The position numbers and the translations under genes are program-made. The notes beneath the pieces were generated by a model. It ran no database searches. It was not told the DNA's origin and worked only from the letters and a program-made list of their open reading frames with translations. From Alphaproteobacteria bacterium MarineAlpha9_Bin7 (GTDB lineage: Bacteria > Pseudomonadota > Alphaproteobacteria > UBA7887), in NCBI GenBank assembly GCA_002938115.1, contig PTKD01000047.1:1-10924 (forward strand): DNA of 10,924 bases, given 5' to 3'. Positions 5,377 through 10,924 of the stretch are shown one piece after another; position 1 is the first letter of the stretch, and every line of letters starts with the position of its first letter.

Positions 5377-7395
5377 TCAATCTTCTTCTCCATCAGCGTT
5401 CAAATAGTCGTCTCTCGTGCGCGGCTTAGGACGAGAGCCGAGTGCAAATGGCTGGTCCGTATCAAACTGTGCAACCACCCGACAGTCTTCACACATACGA
5501 ATTCGGTCAAGTGCTTGCCCATCATTTGCAAACATCGGATGATCTTTAAGCTTATCAATCATGTGTTCAACCGAAGAACGTACACCGAAAGGCTTACTGC
5601 AGCGAACACACTTAAATGGCTCCTCCTCTTTGAGGACACGCGGCACCCGGGCGGACTCTCCAAAATCAATTCTTGGCTCCAATGCAATTACCGATTCAGG
5701 GCAGGTGGTGCGGCAAAGACCGCATTGAACGCAAGAATGTTCGAGAAAGGAAAGCTGGGGTTTATCCTGATTGTCCAACAAAGCACCGGTCGGGCAGGCA
5801 CTCACACAAGCCAAACAGAGCGTACATCCGTCCAAGTTTACATTTACCGCGCCAAAAGGTGCGCCAGAAGGGAGACTAATGGTATTCGGGACCCCAACAG
5901 CATTCTTTCGAAGGTGATCAAGTGCAAGCCACATTCGATCGCGCTTGCCACCCATAGGTAAAAATTTGCCAACCTCAAATGCCGAGCTTCCGGTTGACGC
6001 GATTGAGACCTCAAAAAGTTTTGTCTCGATTAAGTCAGGGTCTGACTCATCTAGAACTGTGGCTCCACCAACCGCAATACCCAGGTCCTCCAAAATAATC
6101 TCCAAAATTTCTATCTGGGATAGTAGGCCCTGTAACGCATTGGTTTGGTGCCGCGGACACAATATTAACGTTGTCTCGGCGCCGTATGCTGCCGCCAGTA
6201 ACAGTAGGTCTAGGCCAACCGTCCTAACCTCATTTATGCTGTACGGTAATACATTTGCGGGCAATCCACGCCCGAACCGACCTATAGCACTGAGGACCTC
6301 TTCACCAGCATGGTCATAAACCAGAAGTACTGGCTTGGCCCCGCCTGCAGTGCGATATGCGCCCAACAAAACCCTTAAGCGTTCAAGGTCCACCGCGGGT
6401 CCCGGCACAGCGTAGGTAATGGCACCTGTTGGACAGAGGCTCGCACACTGGCCACAACCACCACAAACGTAATTGTCTACGGATACGCCGTCACCATCGC
6501 CCGCAATCGCCGTGTTCGGACAATTATCGATACAGCGACTGCAGCCAATCTTTTCACTTCGGCTATGGACGCATATGTCAGCGTCGTAATCAACATATCG
6601 GGGCTTGTCGAACGTGCCAATAAGGTCGACTAACTCGAATATAGATCTCTGCACACCTGCCAGACTTCGGGCATCAGGCTTGAAATACCCATCTCGCTGG
6701 CTCACAGATCCAAAAAGTGGCGCGCTTCGAGATAGATCAAGGATCAGGTCTACCGTGATCTCTACTCCATCTCGTGCCTCCGAATACGATAACATTGAAC
6801 GAGACGACGGATCTGCCGACGCATAACCATCCAGAACAAGTCGAAATGCTCCTAAGTGCCCGTTGGCGCGACTCACATGCCCACGAGCAATTTCCAAATT
6901 CATAACCATCGGCGGGATAACATCTTCCGCAGCGTCCAGAAGCAACGTTACATTTAGACGGGATGCAAGCTGACAAGCCGCATCCAATGCAGTCTCGTCA
7001 CAACCATATACCAGAGTCCGGCCCTGTGAGGTCAGCGTTACAGATGGTGTCGGCGGCCTATCAACTGCCGCGGCAGACACTAACGCAGCAATTTTGGGCT
7101 CGGCTCGATTTGCTTCTTCTCCCCACGCAGCGTGTTCTCGAATATTCACAGTGTTGACCGCCACGTCTGAATTGGTCTTTGCCGCGGTCTCTTGGAATAG
7201 AGGCTCCTCCTGCGTGCATGCGACTACTACCGAGTCACCTAAGACGTCCTCGAAGGTTGCGATTTCGCTTCGACATAGCGCATGATGGACTCTGGGGGCG
7301 ACGGATGCACCGCAAGCCTTAGCCAGACTTGCGCCATCTATGGGCATTGTCCCTGCGCAATCACAAACTAGAATGGTCTTTCCTGAAAGTTTCAA
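5377..7395 (-). CDS. Multi-cluster 4Fe-4S polyferredoxin of the formate dehydrogenase locus
   Basis: A 672-residue soluble iron-sulfur protein, numbered from a TTG start. Near the N-terminus KTILVCDCAGTM (Cys11, Cys13), LCRSE (Cys41) and VACTQE (Cys60) resemble the cysteine pattern at the start of heterodisulfide reductase HdrA. About 125-155 looks like a degenerate nucleotide-binding strand-helix. Four ferredoxin motifs follow in two pairs: Cys275-285-288-292 (CX9CX2CX3CP) with Cys311-314-317-321, then Cys524-527-530-534 with Cys555-558-561-565 (the last three all CX2CX2CX3CP). Between the pairs, about 350-440 is weakly like an MvhD domain. The C-terminus has CxxC at 596-599 and 635-638, probably a zinc ribbon. 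Homologs accompany fdhD/mobA/DUF3305/DUF3306 in Alphaproteobacteria, where the role is unproven; an electron-transfer or cluster-delivery job for FDH is inferred. ATGs at 7431 and 7425 give a form up to 12 residues longer, but GGAGG at 7406-7410 and homologs favour TTG. Confidence 0.9.
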   Translation of the reverse strand: MKLSGKTILVCDCAGTMPIDGASLAKACGASVAPRVHHALCRSEIATFEDVLGDSVVVACTQEEPLFQETAAKTNSDVAVNTVNIREHAAWGEEANRAEPKIAALVSAAAVDRPPTPSVTLTSQGRTLVYGCDETALDAACQLASRLNVTLLLDAAEDVIPPMVMNLEIARGHVSRANGHLGAFRLVLDGYASADPSSRSMLSYSEARDGVEITVDLILDLSRSAPLFGSVSQRDGYFKPDARSLAGVQRSIFELVDLIGTFDKPRYVDYDADICVHSRSEKIGCSRCIDNCPNTAIAGDGDGVSVDNYVCGGCGQCASLCPTGAITYAVPGPAVDLERLRVLLGAYRTAGGAKPVLLVYDHAGEEVLSAIGRFGRGLPANVLPYSINEVRTVGLDLLLLAAAYGAETTLILCPRHQTNALQGLLSQIEILEIILEDLGIAVGGATVLDESDPDLIETKLFEVSIASTGSSAFEVGKFLPMGGKRDRMWLALDHLRKNAVGVPNTISLPSGAPFGAVNVNLDGCTLCLACVSACPTGALLDNQDKPQLSFLEHSCVQCGLCRTTCPESVIALEPRIDFGESARVPRVLKEEEPFKCVRCSKPFGVRSSVEHMIDKLKDHPMFANDGQALDRIRMCEDCRVVAQFDTDQPFALGSRPKPRTRDDYLNADGEED

Positions 7396-7405
7396 AATTA
7401 CACCG

Positions 7406-7410
7406 CCTCC
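7406..7410 (-). promoter_or_regulatory. Ribosome-binding site supporting a TTG start for the polyferredoxin
   Basis: GGAGG (plus-strand CCTCC) lies 10 bases before the TTG at 7395. The upstream ATGs at 7431 and 7425 have no comparable element. Confidence 0.5.
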
Positions 7411-7432
7411 GGTTTCTCCTCCCATCACCATA

Positions 7433-7461
7433 CACCGAGTGAAGGCTCTTGGGAGTCGGTG
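7433..7461. promoter_or_regulatory. Inverted repeat in the divergent polyferredoxin-fdhD gap
   Basis: CACCGA (7433-7438) and TCGGTG (7456-7461) form a perfect 6-base inverted repeat with a 17-base spacer, centred in the only non-coding gap between the two divergent FDH-accessory transcripts. It could bind a dimeric regulator controlling both. On the plus strand, TTGGGA (7449-7454) and TTTATT (7470-7475) are a weak promoter-like pair with a short 15-base spacer. The evidence is the symmetry and position only. Confidence 0.25.
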
Positions 7462-7505
7462 AAAATTACTTTATTCGTGGAAACTTGGGAGCGATAGTAG
7501 AGCCA

Positions 7506-8384
7506 ATGAAAAAATATCTAGTCCGTCCGGAGCCTAACAATCCAGCACTGACCCAGCGGGTGGATGGCGTTGACCACGCCAATAACGCCATCAATACGCT
7601 TGTTCCAGTGGAGTGCCCTCTGACATTGTTCCTCAACAGCCAGGAAATTGTCACCGTGATGACGATTGGGGACTTCCCTGAAGATTTGGCTCTGGGGTTT
7701 CTTCTGAACCAAAACATGCTGACTGGTGAGGACATAGTCACAGCAGTTGAGCACGAGCCAGACATAAACGTGGTGGTAGTACGGACTGAGCGAGAAACCG
7801 ATTTTGAGGACAAACTATCAAAAAAAACTCGAACTTCGGGTTGTGCGCAAGGCACGGCATTCGGTGACGTAATGGAAAAGTTTGAGTCCGTGGTGCTACC
7901 CGATGCACCCCTAAAAACGTCCTGGCTATACGCACTCAGCAAAGCTATCAACACTACTCCTAGTCTCTACCTAGAAGCGGGCGCAATACATGGGTGTGTC
8001 TTGTGTGAACGTGACAAACCACTTGTCTATATGGAAGACGTGGGACGTCACAATGCTGTCGACAAAGTTGCAGGGTATATGTACCGAACAGGTCTGAGCG
8101 CTATCAACAAGATCATGTACACCACCGGACGATTGACCAGCGAGATGATCATAAAAACAGTTCAAATGGAGATCCCCATCCTAGTTTCGAGATCGGGCTT
8201 TACCGCCTGGGGGGTCGAACTGGCCCGCCAAGCAAACTTAACTTTGATCGGGAGAACCAAAGGCAAAAGGTTTGTAGCCCTCTCGGGGTCACATAGGATC
8301 GAGTACGATGCAGATCCTGAAATTGTTCCTTCGGAAGCCGGCCACATACAACGAAAAGGAAGCAGGAAACCCGATGCCGACTGA
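7506..8384 (+). CDS. fdhD: Formate dehydrogenase accessory sulfurtransferase FdhD
   Basis: FdhD passes sulfur from the cysteine desulfurase IscS to the molybdenum bis-MGD cofactor before insertion into formate dehydrogenase, in the cytoplasm. The 292-residue product shows the family blocks: ECPLTLFLNSQEIVTVMTIG (36-55), LALGFLLNQ (61-69), TRTSGCAQG (108-116) at the catalytic cysteine loop, YMEDVGRHNAVDKVAGY (around 175-191), TTGRLTSEMIIK (206-217) and VSRSGFTAWGVELA (227-240). E. coli FdhD has a CxxC in the loop; here only Cys113 is present there, while a second pair, Cys164 and Cys167, lies in GCVLC. An in-frame TTG at 7449 would add 19 residues not seen in homologs, so the ATG at 7506 is used, although its ribosome-binding site (AGAG) is weak. 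It starts the rightward maturation operon and overlaps mobA by 11 bases. Confidence 0.95.
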   Translation: MKKYLVRPEPNNPALTQRVDGVDHANNAINTLVPVECPLTLFLNSQEIVTVMTIGDFPEDLALGFLLNQNMLTGEDIVTAVEHEPDINVVVVRTERETDFEDKLSKKTRTSGCAQGTAFGDVMEKFESVVLPDAPLKTSWLYALSKAINTTPSLYLEAGAIHGCVLCERDKPLVYMEDVGRHNAVDKVAGYMYRTGLSAINKIMYTTGRLTSEMIIKTVQMEIPILVSRSGFTAWGVELARQANLTLIGRTKGKRFVALSGSHRIEYDADPEIVPSEAGHIQRKGSRKPDAD

Positions 8385-8988
8385 GGTCCTAGGCGTCCTT
8401 CTGGCCGGCGGCCGCTCAAGCAGAATGGGAGGGGGAGACAAGTGTCTACAAAAACTCTGTGGTCAGACCCTACTGTCCCGCGTGATTAACCGAGCAAAAG
8501 ATCAGGTCGGTCCGATGATCCTCAATGCCAATGGCGACCCTACCCGTTTTTCATCATACGGAATACCAGTAGTTCCAGATGTTGTATCGGGATTTGCCGG
8601 ACCGCTCGCTGGCGTTCTCACCGGCCTCGAATGGGCCGCCGAACATGTGCCAGATTGCAAATATGTGGCTACTTTTGCCACCGACGCTCCATTTCTTCCA
8701 AGCGACTTAGTAGAAAAACTTCAACAATTGATTAATATTGGAGCAGGTCTGGCGTGTCCCACCTCCAACAACCGTCACCACCCAGTGTTCGGCCTGTGGC
8801 CAGTGCGTGAGCGTTCGGCGCTGCGGGACGCGATGACTGAAGACCATATTCGCAAAGTCGACGCCTGGACTTCCCGCTACAAACTGGGAATCGTTGATTT
8901 TCCAGTTTGCCCGATAGATCCATTCTTTAATCTCAATACGCCGCATGATTTGGCCAAGGCTGAGGACTTTTTGGCCGGTATGAAGTAA
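8374..8988 (+). CDS. mobA: Molybdenum cofactor guanylyltransferase
   Basis: MobA adds GMP from GTP to Mo-molybdopterin, giving the guanine dinucleotide form of the cofactor needed by formate dehydrogenase. The 204-residue product has the nucleotidyltransferase signature LLAGGRSSRMGGGDK (9-23), where the glycines, Arg17 and Lys23 bind GTP, the PVVPD and GPLAGVLTGLE segments (65-69, 77-86), the metal-binding TDAPFLP (103-109, Asp104), and a family-typical HHPVFGLWP (135-143). The end NLNTPHDLAKAE (187-198) is also characteristic. The start is the ATG at 8374, 6 bases after an AGGA element; longer in-frame extensions would run deep inside fdhD. Overlap with the end of fdhD points to translational coupling. 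Confidence 0.95.
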   Translation: MPTEVLGVLLAGGRSSRMGGGDKCLQKLCGQTLLSRVINRAKDQVGPMILNANGDPTRFSSYGIPVVPDVVSGFAGPLAGVLTGLEWAAEHVPDCKYVATFATDAPFLPSDLVEKLQQLINIGAGLACPTSNNRHHPVFGLWPVRERSALRDAMTEDHIRKVDAWTSRYKLGIVDFPVCPIDPFFNLNTPHDLAKAEDFLAGMK

Positions 8989-9000
8989 AATCAAGATCCG

Positions 9001-9498
9001 ATGGATAGGCAGGAACAAATTCGAATCGGTGTGGTGCTAGAGCGTCGTTCGATAGACAGCCCTTGGCAACGTTACGCTTGGCGCACGGTTGCCGTGGTGC
9101 CTGGCGCTTCCGGCTTCAAAGAATGGAAAGAAATGGCGAGCGGACCAGGGTGGACCCACTATTACGCAGCAAACCTACCGTTGACACTCTACCGAAAGGA
9201 GACAGAGGGCTACCGCATTAACTTGTCCCAACCTACTCCATCCCTGTATGTCGTTTTGAAGGATATAAACGATGAACGCCCAAAACCATTCTTGGTTACC
9301 GCGTGCCCATTCGAGGCTGGAGATTACGAAATAAGCGGTGACGAGCGGGCCGACAAAGTACCTATGCCAAACGAAATTTTATCGCTCGTGGGCCATTTCA
9401 TTAAAACCCACCATATTCAGGAACCTTTTACCAAACGGCAACGAAAGGCTCATGTTTCTGTGGAGAAAATCCCACCTGAATCGAGCACACGTCGATAA
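9001..9498 (+). CDS. DUF3305 family protein of the formate dehydrogenase operon
   Basis: A 165-residue soluble protein matching what I recall of DUF3305: an N-terminal VVLERRSIDSPWQRYAWR segment (11-28), a WTHYYAANLPLTLYRKETEGYRINL block (51-75), SLYVVLKD (81-88), TACPFEAGDYE (100-110) and EPFTKRQRK (141-149) near the end. No signal peptide, membrane span or metal-binding cysteine cluster is visible; the only cysteine is Cys102. Function is unknown. In Alphaproteobacteria it regularly lies between fdhD/mobA and DUF3306, which suggests a cytoplasmic role in FDH assembly. It begins 12 bases after mobA with a poor ribosome-binding site, so translation may depend on mobA, and ends 4 bases before the next start. 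Confidence 0.88.
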   Translation: MDRQEQIRIGVVLERRSIDSPWQRYAWRTVAVVPGASGFKEWKEMASGPGWTHYYAANLPLTLYRKETEGYRINLSQPTPSLYVVLKDINDERPKPFLVTACPFEAGDYEISGDERADKVPMPNEILSLVGHFIKTHHIQEPFTKRQRKAHVSVEKIPPESSTRR

Positions 9499-9502
9499 CG
9501 AA

Positions 9503-10021
9503 ATGGCTAACAATCCCAACACCCCGATCCGCAGGTGGTCACAAAGAAAAACCGAAGCCCGGCAAGCGCAGACCCCCGAGGTACCCAAGGAGAATGAACC
9601 CAGCTTAGAAACGCCAAGTTCAGGTCAAGATATATCCTCGAATGCCAGTAGTCTGCCGCCCTTGGAAGATCTCACCGCAGATTCGGATTTTACCCCTTTT
9701 CTTCAAACTGGCGTGCCGTCAGCTCTTAAAAGGGCTGCTCTACGTAAACTGTGGAGCAGTGACCCAGTGTTGGCCAACGTAGACGGACTTAACGACTATG
9801 ACGAAGATTTTGCCAAAATGGGTCTGGGCAAGGTGGTGCGGACAATCTATCAGGTGGGTAAGGGCATGATAGAACAGGCAGAAAAACCTGAGCCGCCCGA
9901 AGGCCCAGACCCTGCTAGAGAAATTGAACAGGCAAACAATATCCTGGCCACGGAAAACGGGGATCAGGATGCCAACTCAGAGTTAGATGACGAGACGAGC
10001 CGGCCTGAAGATAAGGCGTAG
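9503..10021 (+). CDS. DUF3306 family protein of the formate dehydrogenase operon
   Basis: A 172-residue protein matching what I recall of DUF3306: a short N-terminus with RRWSQRKTEAR (10-20), a low-complexity linker rich in Pro, Ser and Glu (21-50), then the conserved core PPLEDLTADSDFTPFL (52-67), VPSALKRAALRKLWSSDP (71-88) and NVDGLNDYDEDF (92-103). The tail is acidic and probably disordered. There are no cysteines and no membrane span. Function is unknown; it always seems to travel with DUF3305 and the FDH genes, so the two may act as a pair. The ATG at 9503, just after the DUF3305 stop, fits the family N-terminus; in-frame ATGs at 9452 and further upstream overlap DUF3305 and encode sequence unlike the family. 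Confidence 0.88.
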   Translation: MANNPNTPIRRWSQRKTEARQAQTPEVPKENEPSLETPSSGQDISSNASSLPPLEDLTADSDFTPFLQTGVPSALKRAALRKLWSSDPVLANVDGLNDYDEDFAKMGLGKVVRTIYQVGKGMIEQAEKPEPPEGPDPAREIEQANNILATENGDQDANSELDDETSRPEDKA

Positions 10022-10145
10022 GACTAGGTCGCCATTTGCATTCTGGTTGACCAGCCGCCGATGATCCGACACTATCAACACGGATTTGCTTTGCACTATT
10101 TAGGAAGAGCATTGCAGGGCTACTCGAGGGAGGTGCTACGCTCCG

Positions 10146-10784
10146 GTGATCGCGTCCAGCAACGTTCCCACGGCCGAGTCATTTCCCAGAGACGCGGCGG
10201 AGGCTGTGTCAACTGGGGAAGCAGCGCGCGCCGGTTCATACCGTTTATTAGCGCTCTTGCTAGGCGATACCCCCAGCCAGGAAACCCTGGGTATTGTTGC
10301 CAACCTACCGCATAGCGACACCCCAATCGGCCACAGTATTTCCAAATTGGCAAATAGCGCGCGGTCCGTTACGCCATCGGCGATAGAACGGGAATACCAT
10401 AATTTGTTTGTTGGATTAGGGGGGGGCGAACTTGTACCCTATGGTTCGTACTACCTTTCCGGATTTTTGCATGAAAAACCGTTGGCTCGGCTTCGAGCAG
10501 ATTTACGCAAACTGGGAATTGAACGAGATATTCAAGTCAGCGAACCGGAAGATGGAATGGCAAGTGTTTGCGAAGTAATGTCAGGGTTGATCGCCGGAGA
10601 TTTTGGAATACCTGCCAGCCTTTCGGTTCAAAAAGATTTCTATACGAAACATGTTGGGTCCTGGGGAATACAGTTTTTCACGGATCTAGAATCTGCTACA
10701 TCGGCAAATTTCTACCGATCTGTGGGAGAGCTGGGTAGCGTCTTCCTGCATTTAGAAACTGAAGCTTTCACGATAGAATCCTGA
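10146..10784 (+). CDS. TorD/DmsD-family chaperone for the molybdoenzyme
   Basis: A 212-residue all-helical protein of the TorD-like redox-enzyme maturation family, which binds the Tat signal or apoprotein of a molybdoenzyme and aids cofactor loading before export. Seen here are AGSYRLLALLLGD (29-41), the signature EREYHNLFVGLGGGELVPYGS (around 81-101), the E-P-E-D motif (133-136, EPEDGMASVCEVM), and a C-terminal FYTKHVGSWGIQFFTDLESA (165-184) with LETEAF (203-208). Its place before a small Tat-signal gene in an fdhD/mobA operon points to formate dehydrogenase as the client. The GTG start at 10146 is preceded by a strong GGGAGG (10128-10133) but at 12 bases spacing; a GTG at 10206 is an alternative. 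The 124 bases between DUF3306 and this gene hold no other gene. Confidence 0.92.
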   Translation: MIASSNVPTAESFPRDAAEAVSTGEAARAGSYRLLALLLGDTPSQETLGIVANLPHSDTPIGHSISKLANSARSVTPSAIEREYHNLFVGLGGGELVPYGSYYLSGFLHEKPLARLRADLRKLGIERDIQVSEPEDGMASVCEVMSGLIAGDFGIPASLSVQKDFYTKHVGSWGIQFFTDLESATSANFYRSVGELGSVFLHLETEAFTIES

Positions 10785-10806
10785 CTTTACTAAAGGATAC
10801 CAAAGC

Positions 10807-10924
10807 ATGACCAAGTCGCAAAAACCATCTCCCGATAAATCAATCGATCGACGCCGCTTTTTTAAAACCGCGAGTGTTGGTGCAATTGGTGGGGCGGCTT
10901 CGTTAGCGATCGGCAGTAATGAGT
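10807..10924 (+). CDS. Small Tat-signal protein of the formate dehydrogenase locus (partial)
   Basis: The first 39 codons are present before the window ends. The product has a twin-arginine signal: DRRRFFKTA (residues 19-27) followed by a glycine/alanine-rich hydrophobic stretch (VGAIGGAASLAIG). This matches the very short Tat-target proteins (about 60-70 residues, the 'formate dehydrogenase region TAT target' family) that usually sit between the TorD-like chaperone and the FDH catalytic subunit. Their function is unknown. The fragment could instead be the signal region of a larger protein. The ATG is supported by AAAGGA (10792-10797) 9 bases upstream. Confidence 0.8.
   Translation, partial: MTKSQKPSPDKSIDRRRFFKTASVGAIGGAASLAIGSNE

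Noticed and set aside
5515..5961. 148-residue plus-strand ORF opposite the polyferredoxin
   Set aside because: Shadow of the cysteine-rich gene on the other strand; no domain or ribosome-binding site.
9338..9502. Longer N-terminus for the DUF3306 gene
   Set aside because: It would overlap DUF3305 by about 160 bases and encodes sequence unlike the family; the ATG at 9503 fits.
1..10924. CRISPR array, tRNA/rRNA, insertion sequence, prophage or defence system
   Set aside because: No regularly spaced repeats, tRNA-like cloverleaf, transposase motif or additional phage gene was seen; the CI-like repressor alone does not make a prophage.

Overview
The window looks like chromosomal DNA from an alphaproteobacterium, probably a free-living member of Rhodospirillales or a related order. 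The main reasons are the long (154-residue) L13 with an alphaproteobacterial-style N-terminus, and the formate dehydrogenase (FDH) accessory set that includes DUF3305, DUF3306, a TorD-like chaperone and a small Tat-signal protein. Taxonomy rests on protein resemblance and remembered gene neighbourhoods, not on a search.

Left part (1-4458): rplM and the first codons of rpsI run leftward from a good sigma70-type promoter. Divergent from them is a crotonase-family gene of the ECHDC3 type, which lacks both classical catalytic glutamates. Next, on the minus strand, is a CI/LexA-like repressor whose autoproteolytic Ser and Lys are replaced by Ala and Arg, so it should not self-cleave. The 255-base gap in front of it holds a cluster of CTGCAA/TTGCAG half-sites around candidate promoters. 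On the other side of that gap, a YccU-type CoA-binding protein and an O-acetylhomoserine sulfhydrylase are coupled by an ATGA overlap (sulfur amino-acid synthesis).

Middle (4459-5376): a small exported or membrane-anchored Sel1/TPR-like protein, and a divergent 95-residue single-span membrane ORF of unknown function.

Right part (5377-10924): FDH maturation. A large polyferredoxin runs leftward. It carries an N-terminal HdrA-like cysteine module, four [4Fe-4S] ferredoxin motifs and a C-terminal double CxxC. Divergent from it is a rightward series: fdhD (sulfur transfer to the Mo cofactor), mobA (guanine dinucleotide addition), DUF3305, DUF3306, a TorD-family chaperone, and the start of a small Tat-signal protein of the kind that usually precedes the FDH catalytic subunit. 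The FDH structural genes are expected just beyond the right edge. Together these genes would make and insert the bis-MGD cofactor and escort the enzyme to the Tat pathway; the roles of the polyferredoxin, DUF3305 and DUF3306 are unknown.

The points most worth following are the non-cleavable repressor with its putative operator cluster, the composite polyferredoxin, the variant FdhD cysteine motif, and the uncharacterised DUF3305/DUF3306 pair. No tRNA, rRNA, CRISPR array, IS element or attachment site was seen.
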